This document shows, piece by piece, positions 1 through 8,211 of a stretch of 64,000 nucleotides of DNA (the first letter of the stretch is position 1; the number at the start of each line of letters is the position of its first letter). Under the pieces are notes generated by a model. That model was given only the letters and a program-made list of their open reading frames with translations, did no database searches and was not told the origin of the DNA. This stretch comes from Halomarina pelagica (GTDB lineage: Archaea; Halobacteriota; Halobacteria; Halobacteriales; Haloarculaceae), in assembly GCF_024228315.1 (NCBI RefSeq), contig NZ_CP100454.1:1798001-1862000 (forward strand). Direction: 5' to 3'. Both the position numbers and the translations under genes were made by a program.

Positions 1-152
1 TCGCGTCGCCCGACCGCGGTGGTTAACGTCGCGGTGTCCCCCGCGCGGCCGAGTGCAGCGAGGCCGCGACCCGCCGACCGACCGCAGTTCCCGCGAGCCG
101 GAGGCGAGCGGGAGCACGCCGGACGAGCACCGCGAGTCCGGCGGTGGGAGGG

Positions 153-220
153 AGGCGGGGTTTTAGTGGAGGTTTTGCCAGCGGGTAGCCCGAAGGGCTA
201 CCCGCGCAGCAAACGGTGGG
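153..220. repeat. TTTTAGT hairpin element, copy 1
   Basis: The core reads TTTTAGTGGAGGTTTTGCC followed by a perfect inverted repeat, GCGGGTAGCCC-GAA-GGGCTACCCGC (181-205, 11-bp arms), then GCAAACGGTGGG. The layout matches the element at 447-512: the same TTTTAGTnnAGGTTTTGCC lead, a different palindrome, then GCAAA and GTGGG. The conserved shoulders with a variable palindrome suggest a dispersed intergenic element and not a chance hairpin. Function is unknown. Confidence 0.6.
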
Positions 221-446
221 CGTGCAGGCGACGCCGGGGGCGGCTCGCGGGGCGTGGCGTCGCACAACCGCAGGCACCCCGCGACGACTCTCACGTCACG
301 GGAGCCTCTGGTCCCGCTTTCTGTTATAAAGGTACGGACGGCTGGCCCTAGTTCACCACCGCCGACGCCAGCGCGGCACCCGCGAGCGAGTGGAGCGAGC
401 GAGCGGACGCGCCGAATCCCTCGAAGGAGCGGAGCGACTGAGGGGG

Positions 447-512
447 TGAGGCGCGGTTTTAGTCCAGGTTTTGCCAGGGGGCGGCCTCCGGCCGCCCCCG
501 CGGCAAAAAGTG
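447..512. repeat. TTTTAGT hairpin element, copy 2
   Basis: The core reads TTTTAGTCCAGGTTTTGCC, then GGGGGCGGCC-TCC-GGCCGCCCCC (477-499, 10-bp arms), then GGCAAAAAGTGGG. TTTTGCC and GGCAAAA at the two shoulders are themselves complementary, extending the stem around the inner palindrome. It sits just before the rpl10e TATA box, so it could be a terminator for something upstream or a regulatory or structural element. Confidence 0.6.
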
Positions 513-556
513 GGTTCGAAGGGTTTATTCGCGCGCTGGGCGTCTCCCAACGTAAT

Positions 557-1087
557 ATGGCCGACAAACCCGCCTCGATGTACCGGGACATCGACAAGCC
601 TCCCTACACGCGACGGGAGTACATCACGGGGATCCCCGGTTCGAAGGTCGCCCAGTACAAGATGGGCGACATCGACGCGGACCCCGACGACTACCCTGTC
701 CAGATCAGCCTCGTCGTGGACGAGGCCGTGCAGATCCGCCACGGATCGCTCGAGGCCTCGCGCCTGTCCGCCAACCGCCACCTCATCAAGAACCTCGGCG
801 AGAAGAACTACAAGATGATCCTCCGCAAGTTCCCCCACCAGATCCTGCGGGAGAACAAGCAGGCGACCGGCGCGGGCGCGGACCGCGTCTCCGACGGCAT
901 GCGCCAGTCGTTCGGGAAGATCGTCGGCACCGCCGCCCGGATCGACAAGGGCGACCGCGTGTTCACCATCTGGTGTCAGCCCGAGCAGGCTCCCGTCGCC
1001 AAGGACGCGCTCCGCCGCGCGTACAACAAGGTCTCGCCGCCGTGTCGCATCGTCGTCGAGCGCGGCGAGGAACTGCTCGTCGCCTGA
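557..1087 (+). CDS. rpl10e: Large ribosomal subunit protein L10e/L16 (uL16)
   Basis: This 176-residue protein begins [22 protein letters not shown], an N-terminus typical of archaeal L10e. Its sequence runs through the conserved [11 protein letters not shown] and [14 protein letters not shown] segments, and length equals the family norm. uL16 binds 23S rRNA near the peptidyl-transferase centre and the tRNA elbow. The frame is open far upstream, but the ATG at 557 gives the family-standard N-terminus and has a TATA-like tttatt 28-33 nt before it with no Shine-Dalgarno, consistent with a leaderless haloarchaeal transcript. It stands alone, with no r-protein operon neighbours. Confidence 0.97.
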   Translation: MADKPASMYRDIDKPPYTRREYITGIPGSKVAQYKMGDIDADPDDYPVQISLVVDEAVQIRHGSLEASRLSANRHLIKNLGEKNYKMILRKFPHQILRENKQATGAGADRVSDGMRQSFGKIVGTAARIDKGDRVFTIWCQPEQAPVAKDALRRAYNKVSPPCRIVVERGEELLVA

Positions 1088-1103
1088 ACGGACGCACGGG
1101 ACG

Positions 1104-1149
1104 GAATCGAATCGAATCGAATCGAACCGAATCGAACCGAATCGAACCC
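1104..1149. repeat. Pentanucleotide tandem repeat (GAATC/GAACC)
   Basis: About nine tandem copies of a 5-bp unit (gaatc, with some gaacc variants) lie directly after the rpl10e stop and before the next promoter. It is non-coding. Such a short tract can change copy number by slippage and would alter spacing between the rpl10e 3' end and the downstream promoter. Confidence 0.85.
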
Positions 1150-1198
1150 GGCCGCGGGCTCCTCTACGCTTTTAGGCCCGTCGTCCCTCTCCTCGCCC

Positions 1199-2068
1199 AT
1201 GCTCCGCCTCGCGGTCACGACGCGTGCCGAGACGTACGAACGGATCGAGGCTCCCCTCCGCGAGCGCGGCGTCGAGATCGGGCACGTGGACCTCACCGAG
1301 GGGACCGTCGCGCTCTCCGACCCGCCCGTCGACGCGTTCGACGCGGGGTTCGTCTACCCGGGTCGCCTGCCGGAGGGCGGCGTCGCCGACGCCCTCCTCG
1401 GCGTGCCGTGGGTGAACGACCGCGAGGCGATCCTGCGCTCGCGGCACAAGGCCGAGGCGCTCGCCCGCCTCGACCGCGCCGGCGTCCCCGTCCCCGAGAC
1501 GGTGATGCTCTCCAGCCCGGCCGACGAGGCGGACCTCCGGGCCGCGTTCGAGCGCTTCGACCCGCCGGTGGTCGTGAAACCCAACTCCACCACGCGCGGG
1601 ACGGGCGTGACGAGAGTCCACGACCTCGACTCGGTGCTCGGCGTCGCGGACTACCTCTCGCTGCTCCACGAGTTCCCCGCGACCGGCGACCGGTCGTTCC
1701 TGCTCCAGGAGTACCTCCCCGACGCGCGCGACTACCGCGCGATGGTCGTGGACGGTCGGTACGTCGGCGCGGTCGAGCGCCGCCTCCCCGAGCACGCCCT
1801 CGAGGACGGCGGGTGGAAGCACAACGTCCACCGCGGGGCCGAGGCGACGGGCGCGGCGCTCCCGGGGGACCTCAGACGGCTCGCGGAGGACGCCGCCGCG
1901 GCGCTCGACGTGCCGTACCTCGGCGTGGACCTGCTCGTCAGCGGCGGGCGCGCGGTGGTGAACGAGACGAACGCCCGGCCCACCGTCGACGACGAGACGA
2001 AGTACGAACCCGGCTTCTACGACGACCTCGCCGCGCTGATCCGGCGGACGGCCGAGCGGGGGCGGTGA
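1199..2068 (+). CDS. ATP-grasp ligase, RimK family
   Basis: 289 residues. The central and C-terminal parts show an ATP-grasp fold: an ATP-binding lysine region VVKPNSTTRGTGV (about 120-135), LLQEYLPDARDYRAMVVDG (about 165-185), and the metal-binding VVNETNARPTV near 260. RimK-type enzymes form amide bonds between a carboxylate and an amine using ATP (glutamylation of proteins, LysX in lysine or arginine biosynthesis, cofactor glutamylation). The substrate cannot be told from sequence, and no carrier-protein LysW or other lysine genes are adjacent. A TATA-like ctttta lies about 30 nt before the ATG. Confidence 0.85.
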   Translation: MLRLAVTTRAETYERIEAPLRERGVEIGHVDLTEGTVALSDPPVDAFDAGFVYPGRLPEGGVADALLGVPWVNDREAILRSRHKAEALARLDRAGVPVPETVMLSSPADEADLRAAFERFDPPVVVKPNSTTRGTGVTRVHDLDSVLGVADYLSLLHEFPATGDRSFLLQEYLPDARDYRAMVVDGRYVGAVERRLPEHALEDGGWKHNVHRGAEATGAALPGDLRRLAEDAAAALDVPYLGVDLLVSGGRAVVNETNARPTVDDETKYEPGFYDDLAALIRRTAERGR

Positions 2069-2120
2069 GGGCGTTCGCGGCGATCCTGAACCCGCCGTTC
2101 CGTCGATCGATCGCCGCCTC

Positions 2121-2423
2121 TCACCCCTCGTAGACGGCGATCCAGAGCAGGAGGAGGGCGAAAGTTCCGACGAGGAGCAGCAGGTACCAGGCGACGATCC
2201 CGCCCACGAAGACGACCGCCCACGCGCCGAGCGCCAGCATGCCGATGCCGAGCGCACCCGCGACGGCGCGGACGGCCGGGTTCGGCGGGCGCTCGGGGGG
2301 CGTTCGCTCCTCGTCGGCGAGGGCCGCGACGCCCACGAGCGCGGCGGCGAGCAGGCGGAGCGCGCACAGCCACGGGACGGTGCCGGCGTCGTAGCGCCAG
2401 TCGACGGTGGAGGGGGCCGCCAT
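2121..2423 (-). CDS. Small membrane protein, unknown function
   Basis: 100 residues with an N-terminal hydrophobic segment (about 14-36) and two close hydrophobic segments near the C-terminus (about 52-75 and 78-97, the latter rich in Leu), so probably two or three transmembrane helices. I do not recognise a family. It lies tail-to-tail with the ATP-grasp gene and is followed upstream by the divergent-spaced lipoprotein gene; ATG at 2423 was chosen because it starts MAAPSTVDWRYDAGTVPWL immediately before the first helix. Confidence 0.6.
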   Translation of the reverse strand: MAAPSTVDWRYDAGTVPWLCALRLLAAALVGVAALADEERTPPERPPNPAVRAVAGALGIGMLALGAWAVVFVGGIVAWYLLLLVGTFALLLLWIAVYEG

Positions 2424-2475
2424 GGACGGATCTTCGTATCGATCGATAAAAACGGGGCGGTCGTGCGGCGGGGTG

Positions 2476-3471
2476 CTACCGCCACCACTCGCTCCGTTGC
2501 TCGCGCGCGGTCGCGTCGCGCCGGAGCGGTTCGGGGAACTCGGACTCCTCGTCGAAGCCGAAGCCCGTCCCGAGCCAGCGGGCGACGTGCCACGCGACCG
2601 CGTCGGCGTCGATCCCCGTCAACGTGATCGTGAGGTCCGTGTAGGTCTCCATCGCGCCGTCCCCGTCCGGGTCGGGACCGGAGAGCGTCCCGCAGGAGGC
2701 GGGTCCCTCGTGGCACGGCGACCGCTCGGTGAAGCGGATCGCGACGTCGGCGCGCTCGGGCGACGCGACGTACTCGAAGGAGACATTCTCGGGGACGGTC
2801 CCGTCGGCCCCGCGGTCGTAGTAGTCGAGCGCGGCGTCGATCTGGCGGCGGACGGCGTCGCGCTCGCTCGCGGGGACGGCGGCGAGGTCGACCGCGACCG
2901 AGAGCGTCGTGTGGTTCCACGGGAAGGCGCGCTCGGTGGCGTTCGGCCGCGGGAGCGTCGTGAGTTCCGATCGGGCGGTCATCACCCCCAGGGGCGGGTC
3001 GCCGTGATCGAGTCCGAGGATGTGGCCGAACTCGTGTTTCAGCACCTGTACCGTGGAGGCGTCGGAGAAGCCCGTCCGCACCTGCACGCGGACGGGGCGC
3101 TCGACGGGACCGCGCGTGACGTGCGGGGCGCACCCGGCGGCGTGCTCCTCGGTGCCGCAGTCGGGGATCTCCTCGACGACGGTGACGACGACGTCCGGGT
3201 CGGCGGCGTCGGGGACGAGGCGATAGTCGACGGCGTACCCCGCGTACTCCGCCGCGTGCGCCTCCCAGTAGGCCAGTGCCCGCGAGACGAGCGGCGCGAA
3301 GTCGCGGTCCGTGCTCGCGTCGTACCGGAGGGCGACGGTGAGCGTCTCCTCCCCCCACGGGGAGCTGGAGCCGCCGTCCCGCACGGAATCGACCGACGGA
3401 ACGGGCGGAACCTGCGCCGAACAGCCCGCGAGCAGGACGACGAGCGCGAGGACGAGGGCGCGAACGGTCAT
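2476..3471 (-). CDS. Secreted lipoprotein zinc metalloprotease-like (zincin)
   Basis: 331 residues. The N-terminus MTVRALVLALVVLLAGCSA is a signal peptide ending in a lipobox (LAGC), so the protein should be lipid-anchored outside the cell. A canonical extended zinc motif HEFGHILGLDH (HExxHxxGxxH) marks the metzincin type, as in matrixin or archaemetzincin-like proteases. Acidic, Cys-containing segments (CGTEEHAAGC, CHEGPASCGT) could form disulfides. It is a likely surface protease, but no substrate can be inferred. The next feature downstream of its start is the 3' end of rnpB. Confidence 0.8.
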   Translation of the reverse strand: MTVRALVLALVVLLAGCSAQVPPVPSVDSVRDGGSSSPWGEETLTVALRYDASTDRDFAPLVSRALAYWEAHAAEYAGYAVDYRLVPDAADPDVVVTVVEEIPDCGTEEHAAGCAPHVTRGPVERPVRVQVRTGFSDASTVQVLKHEFGHILGLDHGDPPLGVMTARSELTTLPRPNATERAFPWNHTTLSVAVDLAAVPASERDAVRRQIDAALDYYDRGADGTVPENVSFEYVASPERADVAIRFTERSPCHEGPASCGTLSGPDPDGDGAMETYTDLTITLTGIDADAVAWHVARWLGTGFGFDEESEFPEPLRRDATAREQRSEWWR

Positions 3472-3532
3472 GCGTTCGCACCATCGGCGTCCGGAGAGAT
3501 ATACTGTCGGCTATCCGTGTCACGGTGAAGTC

Positions 3533-3921
3533 GAAGCGCGTGGCTGCGGGCCGTAAGCCCCCTTCTGTTCTATCCGGCATTCGGCTGAGCACCCGCGGCC
3601 GTGGTCGGGCTACCTTGTCGCCGCGGGCTTGCACCGGCGAGGGTTCGCCGTTCCATCCGTTCTCTTCCATCGGCGCGAGCGGGCGGAGCCCGCTCGCGCG
3701 AACCGCGACGCCTCGGTCGAGCCGTCGCGCGGCCCTCGGTGGGTTAGCTCCCCTTCCTCGCGGTCGGGTTCGCGCACCTCATCGGTCCGGAAGAGGGGTC
3801 TCGTTTCTGTTCCAGTGCCGGCGGTCTCCCGCCCCGGGCTTGCGCCCGGTCGCCTGCCCGACCGGTGGGGGGACTTTCCTCGTGCGTCGCACGGGGGCCG
3901 GGCACCCGCTGCCACCGCTGG
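3533..3921 (-). ncRNA. rnpB: RNase P RNA
   Basis: The minus strand carries the universally conserved GAGGAAAGTCC (complement at 3871-3881) near the 5' end, GCAAGCCC-type sequences, and ACAGAAGGGGGCTTA near the 3' end (complement around 3553-3567). The termini pair as helix P1: complement of 3905-3919 (AGCGGTGGCAGCGGG) with complement of 3535-3550 (CCCGCAGCCACGCGCT). About 389 nt is in the range of archaeal type A RNase P RNAs. It is the catalytic RNA that removes 5' leaders from pre-tRNAs. Its promoter must lie within or next to the last codons of pncB, whose stop is only about 33 nt upstream. Confidence 0.93.
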
Positions 3922-3953
3922 AGGTTGGCGAGTCGGCGGCGTAAGTCGTTCGG

Positions 3954-5096
3954 TTAGGCCCCGTCGCCGAAGTTCACGAGGGCGGCGTCCCGCTTCGCCC
4001 GGGCGACCGCGTCGTCGAGGTCGAACTCGCGGACGATCTTGCCGTCGCGGACGAGCGGGGAGAGCAGCGCCTCACCGTCCGCGGGCGCGGGTTCGTCGGC
4101 GCGCCGGACGCGGTGGCCGCCGTCGGGCGTCCGGTAGACCTCCTTCTTCCCGGGGAGCTTCCCTCGCTTGCCCCACGGCTCTCCCTCCACCTCGGAGATG
4201 TCGAGCGCGAAGTCCACGGGGTCCGCGTTGCTGACGTAGCCGCCGACGCCGAAGCCGTCCGCCACGTCGCGGAGGTCCGCCAGCGCGTCGGGGTCGAGCC
4301 CCCCCGAGAGGAAGATCTCTACGTCCTCGAAGCCCGCCTGATCGAGCCGCCAGCGCACCTCGCGGGCGATGTGGCGGAAGTCGCCCCGCCGGGAGCCGGT
4401 CGTGTCGAGGCGCACGCCGTCGAGATCGATCGCCCGGGCGGCGCGCAGCGCCTCGTCCGTCTCGTCGGTGTAGGTGTCACAGAGGGCGATGCGGGGAGTC
4501 TTCGGGGGGGCCGCCTCGTCGAACGCCTCCCACGCCCGCTCCTGCTCGCCGGGGCCGAAGCAGATGACGAGCGCGTGGGGCATCGTCCCGCTCGCCTCGC
4601 GGCCGAGCAGGTCGCCGGCGGCGACGTGCGAGAAGCCGTCGAAGCCCGCGATCAGCGCCGAGCGCTCCACGACGGCGGCCATCGACGGGTGGACGTGGCG
4701 CGCGCCGAACGAGAGCAACCTCGAATCGGGGGCCGCCCGCCGGGCGTCGAGCGCGGCGGTCGCGATGCCGCTCGCGTGCGAGAGGAAGCCGAGGAGGGAG
4801 GTCTCGTAGCGCGCGAAGTCGAGGTACTTCCCCTCGATGCGCATGACCGGCCCGCCGTCGAACAGCGTCCCCTCGGGGAGCGCGTCGGCGTCGATCGGGA
4901 GGTCGGCGAGCAGGTGGGCGGCGTCCTTCACGCCCGCGAGCAACTCGAAGTCGCCGTCGGGGAACTGGTCCGCCGTCACCTCGGCGACGACGCGCGGGTT
5001 CCGGTCGGCCCCCTCCAGCGCGGCGACCGTCCGGTCGAAGTAGGCGTCCGTGGCCCGCCCCTCGCGGATGGCCTCGGACGAGACGATGTCGAACAT
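3954..5096 (-). CDS. pncB: Nicotinate phosphoribosyltransferase
   Basis: 380 residues with the quinolinate/nicotinate phosphoribosyltransferase fold: ADQFPDGDFELLAGV, GPVMRIEGKYLDFARYETSLLGFLSHASGIAT (about 85-115), FGARHVHPSMA (about 130) with the active-site region, the barrel segment ALCDTYTDETDEALRAA, and EIFLSGGLDPDAL. The enzyme converts nicotinate and PRPP to nicotinate mononucleotide in NAD salvage. A nicotinamidase-like gene 3.1 kb away (8212-8790) would supply its substrate. The 3' end abuts the rnpB promoter. Confidence 0.93.
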   Translation of the reverse strand: MFDIVSSEAIREGRATDAYFDRTVAALEGADRNPRVVAEVTADQFPDGDFELLAGVKDAAHLLADLPIDADALPEGTLFDGGPVMRIEGKYLDFARYETSLLGFLSHASGIATAALDARRAAPDSRLLSFGARHVHPSMAAVVERSALIAGFDGFSHVAAGDLLGREASGTMPHALVICFGPGEQERAWEAFDEAAPPKTPRIALCDTYTDETDEALRAARAIDLDGVRLDTTGSRRGDFRHIAREVRWRLDQAGFEDVEIFLSGGLDPDALADLRDVADGFGVGGYVSNADPVDFALDISEVEGEPWGKRGKLPGKKEVYRTPDGGHRVRRADEPAPADGEALLSPLVRDGKIVREFDLDDAVARAKRDAALVNFGDGA

Positions 5097-5186
5097 ACCC
5101 TTGGTACTCGCGGCGCGTCGAAAAAGGTACGCGATACGCCCCGGAACGGGTCGCGGACTCGCCCGCCCTCGCGAACCTCCCCGAGA

Positions 5187-6554
5187 TCACTCGACGCGGT
5201 GGACGTCGTCGAGCGCCCCGCGGGTCGGCGCGTTCACGACGGTCACCGTCTCCCCCTCGCGCGTCACCCGAAAGGCGTCGGCGTAGGGGTCACCCTCGGG
5301 GATCACGTAGACGTTCCCGCCCCGGGTCGCGCCGCGGGTGGCGAGCAGGTCGCGGTACCCCCGCGTGAACTCGCGGGCGTCGCGCTCGGTATCCCACTCG
5401 ATCCGCCAGACGTAGCCCGCCGCGTCGCCGTTGCGGTAGGGGACGAGCCGATCGCCGGCCCACCCCGCAGAGAGCGGGTGCGAGTAGTCGAAGCGCCCGC
5501 CGCCCTCGACGACGCCGTTGGCGCGGAACGCCGCGTAGATCGTCGCCTCGCCGAGCGTCGTCCGGGGCGTGTCGCGCTCGAAGCGCGTCCAGCCGTCCGA
5601 CGAGCGGTCCTCGATGCGAACCTCCACGGGGGCCTCGTCGGGGTACCGGGCGGGGTGGATCACCTGTTCGGTGCTCGCCGGAACGCGGTCGTAGGCGTCG
5701 TTCACCGCTGCCCAGCCGCCGCGCTCGCGGAGGGCGTTCACGAACGCCGGCCCCTCGGCGTAGGGCTGGATGAGCGCGAAGTAGGCGTTCGAGGGGACCG
5801 TCGACCCGCTGCCGTCGCGATCGGGGCGCGGCAGACAGGACCACTCCGCGCCGCAGCGCGCCTCGTAGGCGTACTCGACGGCGGTGGCGTCGCCCTCGAT
5901 CAGGCCGTCGCGGGCGAGGCGACCGTCGAAGGTACGCCGGTCGGGACCGAACCCGAGGTGCTGGTCCTGGAGAGCGTGGACGAGTTCGTGGGCGAGCGTC
6001 CGCGTGTCGATCGTCGGCGTCGACCCCTCGCTGACGACGACGACGTCCCCACCGGCGTAGTAGCCGGCGACGGACGTCCCGTAGACGGCGTCGAGTTCCT
6101 CGCCGACGGTCGCGCGCTCGCCGACGAGGAAGGCCGCCTCCCACACCTGCTCGCGGAACGCGCCGTCGCCGCCGGTCGCGTTCGCCCGCCGGTCGCGGTA
6201 CTCGGCGCGAGAGACGACGCGCACGTCCACCTCGCGGGTGAACTCGAGCCCGCGGATCGCCTCGACGCGGGCCATCGTCCGGGCGACGACCGCCTCGCGC
6301 TCGCTCCGGTTGAGACCGTCGGCCGTCCGCACGGCGATCGGGTCGGTCGCCGCGTAGCCGCCCTCCCACCCGAGGCGGTCGTCGCCGTCCGACCCGATCG
6401 GGAGCGGGAGGTTCGGGACCGCACACCCCGCGGTGACGAGGAGGGCGACGAGGACGAGCGCGGCGTCACGACCGGGCGCGGGCGAGGAGGGCGACGAGGA
6501 CGAGCGCGAGCGCGACGAGCGCGGCGGGCGGTCCGAAGCCGGGACCGCTCGCAC
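5187..6554 (-). CDS. Hvo_1808-family surface lipoprotein with HExxH motif
   Basis: 455 residues from the ATG at 6554. A hydrophobic segment ending LLVTAGC looks like a lipoprotein signal, but about 28 Ser/Arg-rich residues precede it and the frame overlaps the upstream gene by 89 nt, so the true start is uncertain. No better in-frame ATG or GTG is seen close to the hydrophobic core. Mature part: LGWEGGYAATDPI, repeated basic/acidic segments, and LAHELVHALQDQHLGF containing HExxH, then a Hvo_1808-type C-terminus. The family is haloarchaeal and predicted to be surface-exposed; protease activity is inferred from the motif only. It is a paralogue of the next gene upstream (6466-8127). Confidence 0.75.
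   Translation of the reverse strand: MRAVPASDRPPRSSRSRSSSSPSSPAPGRDAALVLVALLVTAGCAVPNLPLPIGSDGDDRLGWEGGYAATDPIAVRTADGLNRSEREAVVARTMARVEAIRGLEFTREVDVRVVSRAEYRDRRANATGGDGAFREQVWEAAFLVGERATVGEELDAVYGTSVAGYYAGGDVVVVSEGSTPTIDTRTLAHELVHALQDQHLGFGPDRRTFDGRLARDGLIEGDATAVEYAYEARCGAEWSCLPRPDRDGSGSTVPSNAYFALIQPYAEGPAFVNALRERGGWAAVNDAYDRVPASTEQVIHPARYPDEAPVEVRIEDRSSDGWTRFERDTPRTTLGEATIYAAFRANGVVEGGGRFDYSHPLSAGWAGDRLVPYRNGDAAGYVWRIEWDTERDAREFTRGYRDLLATRGATRGGNVYVIPEGDPYADAFRVTREGETVTVVNAPTRGALDDVHRVE
6437..6507. repeat. 25-bp direct repeat at the junction of the two paralogues
   Basis: A 25-bp sequence occurs exactly at 6437-6461 and 6483-6507. On the minus strand the second copy encodes ALVLVALL in the C-terminal anchor of the upstream protein. 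The first copy encodes the same ALVLVALL in the signal peptide of the downstream protein, in a different frame. Flanks differ, so this is not a simple tandem duplication. Confidence 0.7.
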
Positions 6555-8127
6555 CCGACCCGCCGTCGGTGGCGTTAGAGCGGTTCTCCGTCCCGTTCGT
6601 CGTTCGGTTTTCCGCCCCGTCTCCGGCCCCGGCCCCGCCGCCCGCCTCGATCGGCTCGACCGTGACGCTCGTGCGGACGCCGGAGAGGTCGTCCACCGTC
6701 GGCGCGTTGACGATCGTCACCGTCTTGTTCCGGACGACGAGGTGGACGGCGTCGCCGGAGCCGCCGTCCTCCGGGAGGCGGTAGGTGGCGTTGCCGACGC
6801 GCTCGGCGTCGTGGTACTCGAGCAGTTTCCGGTACGCCGCGGCGAACTCGCGGGCGTCGCGCTCGGTGTCCCACGCCGTCTTCCAGACGTAGCCCGTCTC
6901 GTTCGTCTCCCGCGACTCGTCGGTCACGTACGGGAGCAGGCGGTCGCCGTCCCAGCCGGCGCTGGCGGGGTGTGAGTAGTTGATCGGGTCGAGCCGGTCG
7001 AGGCGGCTGTCGTTGCCGAGGTTGAACGGCTTCGCGTACGGGATCACGACGTTCGTGACGGTGCCGGAGCGCTGGGACGCCTCGTAGCTGGGGTACCAGA
7101 GCATCGAGAAGATCCCCGCCTCGCCGAACGCGGCGTGGTCGACGCTCCCCTCCAGGTCGAGCGGTCGCCAGCGGTCGTCGCTGCGGTCCGCGACCGTGAC
7201 GTTCGTCGGCGCGTCCACCCCGTACTTCTCGGGGTGGATCGTCTGCTCGGTGCTCGCCGGCGGGTTCTCGTAGACCGCGTTGACGGCCGCCCAGCCGCCG
7301 CTCTCGTGGATGGCCTTCACGAACGGCGGGCCGTCGCTGTACGGCTGGAACGCGAGGAGGTACATCCCGAAGTTGGCGACGGCGGTGTCGCCCGCGGCGG
7401 GCGGGGCCGTCGAGTCTGCGAGGCAGTTCCACTCCGCCTCGCAGCGTCGCTCGTAGAGGTAGTCGACGTAGTTGCCGTCGCCCTCGACGATGCCGTCGAG
7501 GGCGTTGTGCGCCTCGCGGGTGGACCCCCGCTGCCAGTCGACGTCGAAGCGCTGGTCCTGCAGGGCGTGGAACAGCTCCTGGGCGAGCGTGATCTCGTCG
7601 ATGCGCGGGGCGGTGGCGTTCTCGGAGACGAGCACGATGCGCCCGCTTCGCGGGTCGTAGTACCCGCCGATGGTCGCCCCCCGATTGGCCCGCTGGACGG
7701 CGAGCGCGTCGGTGGATTCGCCCACCATGTACAGCGCCTCGTACTTCACGTTCTGGTGGAGGCGGTCCGCTCGGCTCACCGGCCCGGCGAGCGTCGCGAG
7801 TCGGTCGCGCAACTGCTGTCGGGTGACCACCTCGACGGGGACGCGGCGCTCGAACTCCAGCCGCCGGATCCGTTCGACCCGCGCCATCGACCGCGAGACG
7901 ACGGCGTCGCGTTCGGTGTCGTTGAACCCGTCGGCCGCCGTCACGGGGATCGACTCGTTGTACCAGTAGCCGTCCTCCCAGCCGAGCGCGTCCGCCGGGG
8001 GATCCTCGGGAGGCGCGTCCCCGGGGGGTCCGCTCGCGGGGGCTCCGGCGACGAGAGGGACGACCGCGCCGGTCGCGGCGAGGACGACGAGAACCGCCGC
8101 GACGAGCGCGGCCGGGGACTGTCGCAT
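6466..8127 (-). CDS. Hvo_1808-family surface protein with PGF-type C-terminal anchor
   Basis: 553 residues from the ATG at 8127, chosen because MRQSPAALVAAVLVVLAATG is a clean signal peptide; the open frame upstream of it is a shadow of the neighbouring gene. The body is similar to the downstream paralogue (LGWEDGYWYNES, YENPPASTEQTIHPEKYG). The position of the paralogue's HELVHALQDQ reads QELFHALQDQ, so the first zinc-binding His is replaced by Gln. A Thr/Asn/Gly-rich linker leads to SGPGFGPPAALVALALVLVALLARARS-type end: a PGF motif, hydrophobic helix and basic tail expected to be cut by an archaeosortase and lipid-linked. It probably lacks protease activity or uses other ligands. Confidence 0.82.
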   Translation of the reverse strand: MRQSPAALVAAVLVVLAATGAVVPLVAGAPASGPPGDAPPEDPPADALGWEDGYWYNESIPVTAADGFNDTERDAVVSRSMARVERIRRLEFERRVPVEVVTRQQLRDRLATLAGPVSRADRLHQNVKYEALYMVGESTDALAVQRANRGATIGGYYDPRSGRIVLVSENATAPRIDEITLAQELFHALQDQRFDVDWQRGSTREAHNALDGIVEGDGNYVDYLYERRCEAEWNCLADSTAPPAAGDTAVANFGMYLLAFQPYSDGPPFVKAIHESGGWAAVNAVYENPPASTEQTIHPEKYGVDAPTNVTVADRSDDRWRPLDLEGSVDHAAFGEAGIFSMLWYPSYEASQRSGTVTNVVIPYAKPFNLGNDSRLDRLDPINYSHPASAGWDGDRLLPYVTDESRETNETGYVWKTAWDTERDAREFAAAYRKLLEYHDAERVGNATYRLPEDGGSGDAVHLVVRNKTVTIVNAPTVDDLSGVRTSVTVEPIEAGGGAGAGDGAENRTTNGTENRSNATDGGSGASGPGFGPPAALVALALVLVALLARARS

Positions 8128-8211
8128 GGGCGGTGTATGGGAGGGGGTGTCAAAAATAAACCGGACCGCGGCCGTCGGAACGGTTTTCCGGCCCGTGAGC
8201 CAACCAGTGGC

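Larger units (their letters stand above)
1..556. other. Intergenic region rich in hairpins upstream of rpl10e
   Basis: No coding region is convincing here; the open frames have low-complexity Arg/Pro/Ala-rich translations typical of GC-rich shadow frames. The stretch holds two related hairpin elements (listed separately at 153-220 and 447-512), each preceded by GAGCGAG-type GC-rich inverted sequences, and ends with the probable rpl10e promoter. The sequence tttatt at 524-529 lies about 28-33 nt before the ATG at 557, the usual spacing of an archaeal TATA box for a leaderless or nearly leaderless transcript. Confidence 0.6.

Noticed and set aside
153-512. Possible CRISPR origin of the TTTTAGT elements
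   Set aside because: Only two copies here, unequal hairpins, no regular spacer lengths; a dispersed hairpin element fits better.
1172-3670. Long minus-strand open frame (832 residues) across several genes
   Set aside because: Arg/Pro-rich shadow translation opposite the ATP-grasp gene and others; typical of high-GC DNA, with no domain recognisable.
5900-6469. GTG-initiated frame overlapping the stop of the PGF-anchored gene
   Set aside because: It starts in the perfect place for coupling, but its translation is Ser/Arg low-complexity; the other frame encodes the Hvo_1808-type domain.
4113-6578. Long plus-strand frame (821 residues) opposite pncB and the Hvo_1808-family gene
   Set aside because: Antisense shadow of two well-supported genes with no motifs of its own.
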